From the NCBI GenBank assembly GCA_025330725.1, contig JAIWND010000032.1, positions 1-64,000 on the forward strand: a DNA stretch of 64,000 bases. The letters are read 5' to 3'. The notes beneath the pieces are model-generated. The model ran no database searches. It saw nothing but the letters and a program-made list of their open reading frames with translations, and was not told where the DNA came from. Source of the stretch: Chlamydoabsidia padenii (taxonomy: Eukaryota; Mucoromycota; Mucoromycetes; Mucorales; Cunninghamellaceae). The position numbers were made by a program, and so were the translations under genes. Shown here piece after piece: positions 21,540 to 32,804 of this stretch (position 1 is the stretch's first letter; the number at the start of each line of letters is the position of its first letter).

Positions 21540-23830
21540 TATCTTTTCATGTTTTTTTTTTTCTTTACTTACTTTGTACCAGAAACAAAGAGAAATCACG
21601 AAACATCAGAGACAACAATCAAGGAAGAAAGCCCAGCCATGATACATAAAGACAAGCCTGCAATAAGAGAAAGAAGAGTGATTAGTAACATTGTCTTTTC
21701 TTGTTTTTTTTTTCCCTTACTTACAATAACGTTCCCATAAACATTGTACACCATGATCCATCCCCAAGAATCAAATGGAGCGCCGTAACTGGTGGCTAGT
21801 GCAACATGCCCGAGAATAGGTAGATCCACATTAATGCTTCAACATACCAGACATCCCGCTTTACCAGCACAACCCATTCGCCAGCAGATCCAGGTTTGGA
21901 ACAAGACACGATGTCGCCTACGTCCTGCCACGGCAAAAAGGCTAGGCCTAATCGCTATTCTACACAAAGGTAGCCGCCTCGCAAAATCTGCCAACTTATC
22001 CATTTGATTGCTAACAGGAGACTTCACATATCAAGGACAAAGAGAGACCATACACCACAAGTGACAACAAACATGGAAGCCAAGTAACAATAAAGGAAGA
22101 CAAGCCTACAATAAGAGCAAGAAGTGTTATTAGTAATCTTGTCTTTTCATGTTTTTGTTTCTTGTTTACTTACTTTGTATCAGAAGCAAAGAGAGACCAT
22201 ACACCACCAGAGAAAACAATCAAGAAAGAAAGCCCGACCATAATGCATGGAGACAAACCTGCAATAAGAGCAAGAAGGATAAATAGTAACATTGTCTTTT
22301 CATGTTTTTTTTTTTTTTTTTTTTTTTTGCTTACCATAAAGTACCCATGAACATTACACATCATGATCCATCCCCAAGAATCAAATGGAGCGCCGTAACT
22401 GGTGGCTAGTGCAACATGCCCGAGACTAGGTAGATCCACAATAATGCTTCAACGCGCTTTACCAGCACAACCCATTCGCCAGCAGATCCAGGTTTGGAAC
22501 AGGACACGATGTCGCCTACGTCCTGCCACGGCGACAAGGCTAGGCCAAGCCGCTATTCTACACAAAGGTAGCCGCCTCGCAAAATCTGCCAACTTATCCA
22601 TTTGGTTACTAACAGGAGACTTCACATATCAGGGACAAAGAGAGACCATACACCACAAGTGACAACAAACATGGAAGCCAAGTAACAATACAGGAAGACA
22701 AACCTACAGTAAGAGCAAGAAGTGTTATTAGTAACATTGTCTTTTCATGTTTTTTTTTTCTTTACTTCGTACAAGAAACAAAAAAGACCACAAAACACCA
22801 GAGACAACGATCAAGGAAGAAAGCACAACCATAACGAATGAAGACAAACCTACAATAAGAGCAAGAAGTGTGATTAGTAACATTGTCTTTTCTTGTGTTT
22901 TTTTTCTTTACTTACAATAAAGTACCCATAAACATTACACATCATGATCCATCCCCAAGAATCAAATGGAGCGCCGTAACTGGTGGCTAGTGCAACATGT
23001 CCGAGAATAGGTAGATCCACATTAATGCTTCAACATACCAGACATCCCGCTTTACCAGCACAACCCATTCGCCAGCAGATCCAGGTTTGGAACAGGACAC
23101 GATGTCGCCTACGTCCTGCCACGGCGACAAGGCTAGGCCAAGCCGCTATTCTACACAAAGGTAGCCGCCTCGCAAAATCTGCCAACTTATCCATTTGGTT
23201 ACTAACAGGAGACTTCACATATCAGGGACAAAGAGAGACCATAACCACAAGTGACAATAAACGTAGAAGGCAAGTGACAATACAGGAAGACAAACCTACA
23301 GTAAGAGCAAGAAGTGTTATTAGTAATCTTGTCTTTCCATGTTTTTGTTTCTTGTTTACTTACTTTGTATCAGAAGCAAAGAGAGACCATACACCACCAG
23401 AGAAAACAATCAAGAAAGAAAGCCCGACCATAATGCATGGAGAAAAACCTGCAATAAGAGCAAGAAGGATAATTAGTAACATTGTCTTTTCATGTTTTTT
23501 TTTTTCTTTACTTACCATAAAGTACCCATGAACATTACACATCATGATCCATCCCCAAGAATCAAATGGAGCGCCGTAACTGGTGGCTAGTGCAACATGC
23601 CCGAGAATAGGTAGATCCGCAATAATGTTTCAACATACCAGACATCCCGCTTTACCAGCACAACCCATTCGCCAGCAGATCCAGGTTTGGAACAGGACAC
23701 GATGTCGCCTACGTCCTGCCACGGCAAAAAGGCTAGGCCAAATCACTATTCTACACAAAGGTAGCCGCCTCGCAAAATCTGCCAACTTATCCATTTGATT
23801 ACTAACAGGAGACTTCACATATCAGAGGCA
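21540..23830 (-). repeat. Tandem array of four ~600-bp units with intron-like spacers
   Basis: Four units are anchored on the shared plus-strand sequence TGATCCATCCCCAAGAATCA (about 21754, 22364, 22945, 23545), with periods of about 610, 581 and 600 bp. On the minus strand each holds two spacers that look like introns: GTAAGTAA donor, T(T/A)ACTAAT branch site and TTGCAG or TGTAG acceptor, 55-70 nt long. Open segments between them include TSYGAPFDSWGWIM and IMVGLSFLIVF. In units 1, 2 and 4 a frame also reads straight through the first spacer with a second hydrophobic stretch (MLLIILLALIAG). Unit 3 is frameshifted in the A run. I cannot build one complete gene. Confidence 0.75.
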
Positions 23831-25780
23831 AAGAGGGAGCATAAACCTAGTGTAAATAATTAACAATTCAGTTAGAGTATAAAACAGTAACAACTTTGGC
23901 AGGGTATCATTCAAGATGCATTGACTTACCTTTATGACCAGAGTCACAATAAGAGAGAGGAAGCCATGAGATTACATCCACCAGAAAACAGGTTTTTCAT
24001 ATAGACAGCCATTAGGTGATTCATTGATTACTTTTGTGTGAATTAATCCATCTTGTAATCGTGGCCAGGAATAGGAATGAGTGCGGGGGACAACTTGTCT
24101 GTCAAGCACGGGTTCTTTTGGGGGGGGGGGTTGTTTAAAGGGGAGGTTTTTATATAGGGAGTTTAAAAAAAAAAGAAAAAAAAAAAGAGGAAAGAGAAGG
24201 AAAGAAAAGGAATTTTAGAAATCGCGTTTTTATAGTTGGCAATGTGGCGGGATTTTAACAACTGGGGGAAAAACCATTTCCTTCTTCTTTGCCTTCCCAT
24301 TCCAAAGACATTCAACTTGGTGCTCTTCAACAGGGAACTCCCATTTGTTGTAACGATTGAATGATGAAGATAAACAAAAAGAGGTGACGAAGCAACTGAC
24401 TCTGTGGTAGTAATGGGCTCTCTTGGAAATTATCCAAACAGTATCAACACGGCAAAGGTAAAAGAAAGGTACTTAGAGAAAGTGGTAGTAATGTATACTG
24501 TCTCTTTCTTCTTGGACAATTACCTTACCCAAGGCTCTAATACTAATGCTTTTCAATTCATGTTGATGTAGAATCGATACCTACCAATTGACCATGGACG
24601 AATCTCTTTTTTGGCTGTTGCAACAAACTGGGAAATAGGACGACATTCTCTGAATGGAGTGCAGTAGGCTTTGGTTGAAAAGAATAATAATGCTATCGCA
24701 AACGCGGTGGACATTAAGGGTGGGTTGGGTGGTCAAGTACGATGATGGTACATCTCTTGATTGCAACTGGGGATATATATGAATGGTAAATCAATCATTA
24801 GTCCAGCAAGATCAAAAGATGATGTCTTGTGGATAACAATGGTGGTAGATTAGTTTTAGATTAGTTTTATTGTAGATATAGTGCTATATTTAATCTTAAT
24901 GTCAATAAAGTCTTGTTCTATCATATGTTTGCTGGTCAATATAAATACGTTTATCAATGAAGGTGTTTCTATCATGAATGATTTATGTATCACGATGGAT
25001 AACACCTATATACATGATGGATCGTGTAAATTTCATGCTTTTTTTTTCCCGTGCAGCCAAAATTAGCTGAACAGTTAAAATACCTACCCCCTGGGTTATC
25101 CCCAATTGGTGTTGTTACTTCTGCTGCTATGTTCTTGTTTGAGATGTTGATGTTGGCAGTGGACTAAAAGCACAAAAAAAAAAAAAGATGATGAGGATGA
25201 GATCAGAGGTCTTTCTATACCATTAGATACACCATTTGAATCAACATAGTGTAACGCGGCCCACAAACCCATACCTTCCAAATAGGATATCATGAACGTT
25301 TAAAGTCCGATTCATGCAAGTGAAATTGTTTAGTTTGGCGATAACCCCAACCATGTTGTTTAGAGCAGTACCAGGATGTCGACAAGATTTTATTTTAGTT
25401 ATGTATGACCTGATCGTTCGCTCCAATGACCGACAAGTGACTGCAGGTAACGGACCCATCATAGCTGTCTTGCACATAGACGGAAGGATGCTTCGTTTTT
25501 GAACGCCGAACACCAAAGTTCCGTGTGCCCAGCAATTCCCGTAAATACCAATCCATCTTGATAAAGATCATGTTGTACGGCTGGCTTTTTTACTTTATGG
25601 AATTCATGGATCGGCAAGATGACATGGTCAAGCTTCAATTCTGGTTTACTGTTGAAGGCTTCCGGAGCTCTGACAATAGACATAAACGTTGTTATAATAA
25701 AGACAAAAAAAAAAAAGTTTTTATTTATTTATGGGTGGATACTACAAATGATATTCTAAAAGTAAACGTAACCAAGTTAT
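23831..25780. other. Gene-poor interval, possible gene fragments
   Basis: No confident gene is seen. Minus-strand frames at 25683-25459 and 25516-25241 overlap in different frames and could be a frameshifted remnant (segments VFTGIAGHTELW and ITKIKSCRHPGTALNN), family unknown. A plus-strand two-exon frame (24414-24458 joined to 24572 onward) is possible but unsupported. A run of ten G (24120-24130), purine-rich tracts at 24160-24200 and a motif copy GGCGGGATTTTAAC (24246) also lie here. Confidence 0.4.
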
Positions 25781-27475
25781 CTACAACAAAAGAGTTCGTT
25801 TTTTCTTGACCGCCACACCGAGAGAATCAGTGTCCAGTTCGTCCACATGTCCTTGAGCACCATCCAATTCCTTGTCGTGATTATATTTCTCCATAAAAGC
25901 ATCCATATCTTGGTTGAAGCTGCCTTTTTCAATAGATTGTCGAATGGATCCCATAAAGTGTCCAAGTTGATAAATATTATGCCTGTGTTTATATAATGTT
26001 AAAAAGATGATGAGTGATGATTATCCCCCACTTGGATTCATTTTTCTCCTTCAATTGACCTACCCCATTAACAAAATGGTACCCAACATTTCATGCGCAT
26101 TCAGTAGATGGTGGATGTATGCTTTGGTGTGAGGGGTGGAACAAGCGTAACAGCCACAGGAAGAATCCAAAGGTTCGAATGTTTGCGCCAACTTGGTATC
26201 CCAAAGGTTAATTGTCTTGTCCATTTTCTTGTCCGAGTTTTCCACTTGATCCCCGAATGTCAGAGTAATTGCTCTTCCACGTTCCGTCATTTTATATGCA
26301 TAGCTGTATAGATATAAAAGATGTTATCGCCAACTATATTAGTTTTCTTCTTCTTCTTCTTCTTCTAATTACCTTCCATCAAAGAGATCCACACCTTTGG
26401 ATACACCCAGCAAGATATGTTCTATAATAACTAAAAGTTAACAAACTAGCATTATCATCATCATGAAACCACTACTTGACACTTACCAGGTGAGGTCAAA
26501 CCGTAGGCTAGTTTTGGTTTGTTAGAAGGAAGGGGTTCCAGGGAAGCTTGTAGTAAAGATGTAAAGTCATCTGGGTTCAATCCGAGCACGCTAACAGAAT
26601 ACCCTAGAGAAACGGTAAAGCATTAGTATGATTTTTCCTAAACTTGATCCCATATAACATATTACCTTCTACATCACGTTCCATCGTTTCAGTTGACGAT
26701 CTTTGACGTTCTTCAACACTAGTATGTCCCATCACAGGCGCAAAGATAGGTGTACCCAATGCCTAATCATCATCATCATCATAATAATAAAACAAACGTT
26801 TGGTTAATCACAACATTACCTCCTTAATCTATATGTTACCTTTGCTTTAGGAAGACATTCATCCAACCAACGTAAGGTGCGATCCACTGAGCGTTTTATC
26901 CGTTTCATCTTGGCGTCCTTGTCACAAATAATATCGGCCATAGCAGAATACAAGTCAGGTCGATAGGTTTCCAGCACCTTTGTCCAAAGTTCCGGTGTTA
27001 CTTGACGCACTCCACCATGAGTATCCACTGAGAGATGCTTGTCCGTGTTGAATGTCACAAAGTTGTTGTTCTGAGGATCACGCATGTCACAAAAGATTAC
27101 TTCGTTTTCTAAATGGACATACTTGTGAATGCCGTGAGGGTATTTGAGTGAAGAGGGATCCTTTTCTTCTAAACTATAAACAAAAGAATGTTTCCGTTAA
27201 TAATCATATCTGGGAGAGAGTTTATTATTCTGCTTTCTTTTCTTTTCTTACAAGTGTTCTAGTGAGAGGTGGTACAGGTCGATGGGTAAACCAGTCAAGT
27301 TGTCAACAACCAAGTGTGGTACAGCGCCACGAATGGTATACGTCAAACATGCTGGGGTTTGGATGGGTTGCTTCTTTTTTAACAATTGGAGTGCACCACG
27401 ACGAGGATAGAGTTTGGCAGCAGAAGCAGATTCAGTCAAACAAGTAAATGTCAAAGTACCCGCCATTCTTTGCAT
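25781..27475 (-). CDS. QTRT2: Queuine tRNA-ribosyltransferase accessory subunit 2
   Basis: Seven exons (27475-27252, 27173-26840, 26762-26666, 26603-26487, 26421-26373, 26303-26064, 25982-25781) join in phase to give 420 residues. It matches the non-catalytic partner of the eukaryotic TGT complex: TPACLTYTIRGAVPHL near the N-terminus, PIFAPVMGHTSVEERQRS, GVDLFDGSYAYKMTERGRA, and the zinc site CGCYACSTPHTKAYIHHLLNAHEMLG (three Cys and a His). With QTRT1 it exchanges queuine for guanine at position 34 of GUN tRNAs, at the outer mitochondrial membrane in animals. Fungi that keep queuosine must salvage queuine. An ATG at 27466 is the alternative start. Confidence 0.9.
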
Positions 27476-27525
27476 TAAAGGGTGTTGATAAAAAAAAAAA
27501 AGAAGAGTGGAAGAAGTGTGATGGA

Positions 27526-27538
27526 TCGGATCTTGAAA
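27526..27538 (+). promoter_or_regulatory. Promoter motif of QTRT2 (imperfect)
   Basis: TCGGATCTTGAAA (plus-strand orientation) lies 50 bp before the QTRT2 start at 27475. It departs from the common form at one position. Confidence 0.35.
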
Positions 27539-28650
27539 GTTTTTCGCCCATTTGTATTTCTCGGAGAAGGAAGTGGCTTGTTACGGTAATGCCAATCAGA
27601 AAAGTAAAATACGAGAAAGGTGGCATTTATAACATCCAACTCGATATCAAAAACAAATGGGAGACTTGGTTGTTTGCAAAGGTATTCATTTCAACAAGCA
27701 CCATCTGCCCCCCCTTTTTTTTCTTTTGAAGTATTCCGGAATGGATTCCCCGCTCGTTGAATAGGATCCCTCTTATCAAGTAAAGTTTATTTTAGCTGGA
27801 TCAGTGCTCCAGTACAATCCAACCCAACTTGATTTATACTTTGAACAGTTATATTATCATTGTCTTATGCTTGTATGGTTAAAATAGTTTTGCATGAAAA
27901 ATCCAAGGTGTCGGGATTTGAAATTTACGGGGTACTACATGTTGGACGTCAATTTACTTTTTCGATGAACATGATGAGGATAAAAGGGAAGGAGAGGCCT
28001 TTATTCTTGTTCAACCATTTTAACCAAAGTGATGGATCTATCATTAAAACGTTGTGTTATATAACAGGAGACTTGAATAAAGTTTACGGGATCAACAGTA
28101 TTCGTGGGCATTAGGAATAAACTAAAAATAGATTTCTGTGGCAAAACTGATCCATCACTGTTGCTTGAGAATACAGTATAGTGGGCAATTGGTGATACAT
28201 ACACCTCGTTCATAAATGTTTATTTATTGGTTTTGTTTGCTCATTATTTGTTTCCCGCTTGGAACTAAGCGCAAGAACAAAACAAAACAACAATCTCAAA
28301 GATGAATGTGAATGAAAAAAAGGGGATAGGTGCTTTTCCAGAATCCAAGTTTGAGCCTACTCCTTCATTCTACGATTAGAGGTTCCAGATTGAAACCTTC
28401 TAGTGCAACAGTTTCTTAAAATGAAATCACTAAACCATCATCTATGTTTAGCTTGTTCGGCAAAAATAAAAAATCTTCTTTGATAAATATAGAATTGGAT
28501 TTAGATTTGATTCAAGCCAGTTGCAAGTATATTTAAAGGTGTCAGAACCGAAGCTTAGTTACACATGTTCCATTCAAGCGGGGTTTAGTTCATAAAATGT
28601 CCTAATTTAGACAATTTATCTATTTTGCCAAGACTTCAGGGCGACACACA

Positions 28651-28665
28651 AATTTCAATTCCCGA
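28651..28665 (-). promoter_or_regulatory. Promoter motif of the chitin deacetylase gene
   Basis: Minus-strand TCGGGAATTGAAATT lies 128 bp before the start at 28794. Confidence 0.45.
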
Positions 28666-28793
28666 CAACCGAAAGAAAGCTTTCCCGTGAGGTACCAGAA
28701 CTTTGTAACTTTAGTTATAAATACTTATAGGATTCATACTTTTTTTTTTCTCTTTTTCTTTTCTTTTTCTCATCCTCTCCTTTTCTTATCATC

Positions 28794-30219
28794 ATGACAA
28801 TCATTGGACTGACGTCGATTGTAGCCGTCGCCGCCTTCTCTCCACTCACTGCTGCAGCAGGATACTGGCAATCATTCAATTCATCCATCAATCCTTTGAA
28901 CATCACGATCCCTGATATTCCTCAAACCACCTCTATCGACCCTACCACTGAATGTGCTTATTATAACCCCGATCCATCCCTTATCGTTATTGATCCCACC
29001 CAATGGCCTACCAGCTGGTCGATTGCTACTTCCAATGGCATGAATTCATCTGCCGAGTTCCAAAGCTTCTACAACTCGATCGACTGGGCCAATGCTCCCA
29101 ACATTCCTGTACGCACCTTGAATGCTGATGGCTCCATTAACATGAATGGATATGATAGTTCTGCCGATCCCAACTGCTGGTGGACAGCTTCTACTTGCAC
29201 CATTCCCAAGTTGAAGGATGTGAATGCTGATATCTATGAATGCCCTGAACCTGAAACCTGGGGGTTGACTTATGATGATGGTCCCAATTGCTCTCACAAT
29301 GCCTTTTATGATTACCTTCAACAACAAGACTTGAAGGCTTCTATGTTTTATATCGGTTCCAATGTAATTGACTGGCCATACGGTGCCATGCGCGGGGTTC
29401 GTGATGGACATCATGTTGCGTCCCACACTTGGTCTCACAGGGTAAGAAATCAAGTTCCTGATTTGGGCTGATAATTAAACTGCTTATCTTTATAGATGAT
29501 GACTACATTGACCAATCAGGAATTAGTGGCCGAATTTTATTACACCCAAAAGGCCATCAAGTTGGCCACTGGGTTGACTCCTCGTTACTGGCGTGCTGTA
29601 AGTTTCATGCATTTTTACATCCCGCTCAAAACCAATCAGATTTCAAATCCCGATATCTCATACTTTTTTTTTTTTGCATGATATTTATTAGCCTTATGGT
29701 GATGTCGATGATCGTGTACGTTGGATCGCCACACAAATGAACCTGACTTCTATTCTCTGGGATTATGATACAAATGATTGGTCAGCAGGAACAACCGAAA
29801 CAGTGCAACAAGTCCAAGCCTCGTATGATGAATTCATCCAAATGGGAAGCAACGGAACCATGAGCACCCACGGTAACATTGTACTTACCCATGAAATTGC
29901 CAATGTGACAATGAGTCTCGCCCTGACGAATCTACCCAAGATTATGCAAAACTACAAGCATGTGGTCAATGTTGCCACTTGCCAAAACATCACTTACCCT
30001 TACATGGAGAACACCGTGGCTTTCCGTTCCTTTGATGAATACCTCGCCCAAAACACATCTGCCGCCGGTGCTGCTTCTTCGATTGTAGGATCCAATACAA
30101 ATGGAGGTGTAACTGCTACTGGTCAAGCTGCCACTCAATCATCAGCTAGTAGTGATGCCTCTTTTATTCGTGCCTACTCCTCTGTACTACTTTTACCTCT
30201 TCTTTTGACCTTTTTGTGA
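28794..30219 (+). CDS. Chitin deacetylase (CE4), GPI-anchored
   Basis: Three exons (28794-29441, 29496-29597, 29692-30219) give 425 residues. The protein starts with a signal peptide (MTIIGLTSIVAVAAFSPLTAAA). It carries all five NodB/CE4 motifs: TYDDGP (159-164, catalytic base and metal Asp), HTWSH (211-215, metal His pair), RAPYGDVDDRVR around 249-260, WDYDTNDW, and IVLTHE (catalytic His). A Ser/Thr/Ala-rich linker and a hydrophobic C-terminus (SVLLLPLLLTFL) indicate GPI anchoring. It removes acetyl groups from nascent chitin to make chitosan, a major wall polymer of Mucoromycota. Intron 2 contains TTTCAAATCCCGAT, a copy of the shared motif. Confidence 0.95.
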
Positions 30220-30798
30220 TTTTAACTTTATAGAATTGAAACACCTACTCTTCCTCTTCCCCTCCCATCAGTCATACAATTTTCGTTATAATAAATCAAT
30301 AAAATAGTGTAGTATTGCCATTTATACCTTATTATGTTATAGAAAAAGACATGAACTTCGAACCCTGTGCAATTTTGAGCAAAATCGGGGTTTGAGTGCT
30401 AATACGCGATTCTGCATGAATTTCCCAATCCGGCAAACCCACTCTGACCGTTATCGGTGGTCTACAGGTACAGTTATTCACGTTTGAAACCCCTCCCCCC
30501 CCCCCGAGTCTTTTCATCACGTTATAGCATGGTAATTGTAGCCTAATGCTCTGCGTAAAGATGTAGCCTTGGCCACTTTGCCCCATATGTTTAAAACCGA
30601 CCATATAGATTCTGTGTAAAGTAAAGGGACCATTTTAAAGAAGTTTTATTTCATTACAATAATTTTTTTTTTTTTTTTTTAAAACAAGAAGTTACTACTA
30701 GATATATACATGGATGAGGGTTGGGGCCAATAATTATAAATTAATAAAAAAACGGTAGGTATGAGAGTAGGTATTTACAAAAAGGAAGATGATGCTAT
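30220..30798. other. Intergenic with SINE-like copy
   Basis: The 3' UTR of the chitin deacetylase gene (AATAAATCAATAAAA near 30290) is followed by a SINE-like copy (30355-30490), a run of ten C at 30496, and a T run at 30663-30680 near the 3' end of EXO1. Confidence 0.5.
30355..30490 (+). repeat. SINE-like interspersed repeat, copy 3
   Basis: Plus-strand blocks are AAAATCGGGGTTTGAG, GATTCTGCATGAATTT, CAATCCGGCAAACC, GGTCTACAGG and ATTCACGTTTGAAAC. They occur in the same order as in copies 1 and 2. This copy has no A tail; it runs into a C10 tract instead. Confidence 0.6.
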
Positions 30799-32594
30799 TC
30801 ATGGCACGTTCCTTGTTTTATCAGTAAAGAGACGGTTAGTGGGTTCCAATGTTGGGAGTTGTCGCCGAGCACCTTGACAGCGAGTGTTTCCCCACTTGAT
30901 GACATAAGAGATTTCATCTTCGATTGGTGTTGTGTTTGCAGTTGTAGAATTGATAGGTGATGATTCAGTACCGGTATGAGATTGATGAGATTGATGTGGA
31001 GGGGAAGAGACCTTGGGCCTTTTGTTGTAGTCGCTGCCAGTTTGTCGGTGATCCTGGAATAGTTTTCGCTTACCGATGATATTCGTAGCTCGTCCCAACC
31101 GCAGTCCAGTCGATAAAGGAACAAGTCGATGAGTCGAGGTAGATTGGGATGTTCCAAGATAAGAAGGCTATGGTAAAAAGGAAAGGAGGGAGTTAGCTAG
31201 GGTGAATGTTACAAAAACTGAAACTTACTGGAATGTTTTCTTTACCAGGATACTTGTTTATAGAGTTGTCAGCCAATGATTCAGGTTTTGGTTTTGCACC
31301 AATCACAAGATTCTCTCTACCACCGAGAGGTTGAGACGACAATACTTTTGAGGGTTGTTTCTTGGTATTAGGAGATGCACCTAGGAATCCATAATCTGCT
31401 GCCATAGTCTTTGTTGGAGGAAGCTTTGTCATTGGTATACATGATTTGGATTTTGGGGTATAGACATATTGGTATAAGAATGCATCGTTGGCCTTGTAAA
31501 AGTCAAGAGCATAAGAAGGTGGTGTATCCCGTGATAATGACTGTAAAAATGGCATCACCTAGATCAAATAACAAGGATGAGAATTTACATAAAAGAGAAA
31601 CAAGAGTTTTACCTTTTCAATGGATTTGTGCCTGGTCATGAGATTGTAAGCAGTTTTAAGACCTACACCAGAGATGGATGACAAGTAATCACAACCAGAT
31701 AGGATACACATATGACGGAATGTAGAGGTATCCCAAGTAGACAAATCATAACCATTACCCAAATTTGTGAATAGATCTTGATAATGAATCTGGATAGCAT
31801 CACCATTTGCATCCAACTTGAAGAGGACGGTAGGACAACCAAAGACTAACATATCAGAATCTTCAGTGAGGACAGCAGATACCATACCACTTTTACATAA
31901 CCAAGTCAATTGGGGATCAGCTTCGTAAGGTGCGTGGATAAACTTGACATTCTTTGATTTCAGCACCTAAAGAGTAACACTATTAGTTTATATGACTGGT
32001 TGGTTGATTAAAAAGAAAAGAGTGATAATTTTACCTTTATAACTTCGTTTGTCATTTGTGGTGTAATTCGTATCGCCTTTTGGAAATTTTCCACCGCAGA
32101 ATCCAGTTCACCAAGCCGAAGGTGGTTCATTGCCTTGTCACGAGCTATTTCCCGTTTTCTAAGTAATATACAAGTATATATAAAAGGAGGCACGTTATAT
32201 ATTGAGTACCCTGATACAAAAGTATTATTGTAAACAAGTGACTTACTTTCGCCTTAGATCATTGGTATGTTTCTTGATAGGTAAAGAGTCGCCATCAAAT
32301 ACGATAACTGGATCAACACGATGATGACGAAGTAGTTCGACTTGATTCATAAAGTAGGTAATATATCTATAGTAATAAATAAAAATAAACAGTTAGTGAT
32401 AAAAACTTGACAACATTCAAAGTAAAAGCTTACGCAGTTGTTGGCTGGTTAAGAGCAAGTTCTTGAGCACAGGCAATAGCTCCACGATGAAGCCACACGT
32501 TTCCATCCACAGCAATACGTTGACCAGCAAAGTCCTTCAAATTCACCTTCTTTTGTATCTTGGTCAAGAGAGGTAATAAGCCTTGAATCCCCAT
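30799..32594 (-). CDS. EXO1: Exonuclease 1 (Rad2/XPG family)
   Basis: Six exons (32594-32434, 32366-32247, 32158-32035, 31966-31613, 31558-31229, 31167-30799) give 485 residues. The N-terminal XPG domain starts MGIQGLLPLL and contains VDGNVWLH. The internal domain has YEADPQLTWL, TEDSDMLVFGCP and LSGCDYLSSISGVGLKTA (helix-hairpin-helix). These Asp/Glu residues bind two metals. EXO1 is a 5'-3' exonuclease and flap nuclease in mismatch repair and break resection. The C-terminal part is short and disordered (KRPKVSSPPHQSH), so the protein is smaller than typical Exo1. The last exon is open in two frames; only the one ending at 30799 agrees with the phase at the last splice junction. Confidence 0.9.
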
Positions 32595-32680
32595 AATATG
32601 TAATGTGTTTTGTTGAGAGGGGGAAAGGGAAGAAGGATTGTTTTTTGTTTTTGTACGAGAGGCAGCCTCCGAGTGGATTG

Positions 32681-32693
32681 TCGGTTTTTGAAT
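32681..32693 (+). promoter_or_regulatory. Shared promoter motif between EXO1 and TAF12
   Basis: TCGGTTTTTGAAT lies 86 bp before the EXO1 start and 111 bp before the TAF12 start. The 210-bp divergent promoter also holds CT runs and a 28-nt T run (32731-32759). Confidence 0.4.
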
Positions 32694-32727
32694 TTTGAAT
32701 GTCTCTCTCTCTCTCTCTTTAAAAAAA

Positions 32728-32759
<32 letters not shown>

Positions 32760-32804
32760 GCTTTCTCTCTCTCTCTCTCTCTCTCTCTCATTCTCTGTCA
32801 CATC

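Larger units (their letters stand above)
27476..28793. other. Intergenic, no gene seen
   Basis: It holds the QTRT2 leader and a copy GTGTCGGGATTTGAAAT near 27910. The 84-codon ORF at 27860 has no similarity to a known family. Pyrimidine-rich sequence before 28794 is the leader of the chitin deacetylase gene. Confidence 0.45.

Noticed and set aside
21792..23798. Plus-strand ORFs starting MASATCPRIGRS in each array unit
   Set aside because: They are antisense to the better supported minus-strand segments, differ in length between units, and have Arg/Gln-rich composition typical of a shadow frame.
21540..23830. CRISPR-like reading of the tandem array
   Set aside because: Units are ~600 bp with no short repeat/unique spacer structure, and the genome is eukaryotic.
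24414..24690. Two-exon ORF MGSLGNYPNS... joined to NRYLPIDHGR...
   Set aside because: The splice signals are acceptable, but the peptide is short, matches nothing I know, and lies in a remnant-rich interval.
27860..28114. 84-codon ORF
   Set aside because: No similarity, no promoter motif at the usual distance, no splice context.
30795..31157. Alternative frame of the last EXO1 exon
   Set aside because: It does not match the phase at the donor 31229; the other frame does.
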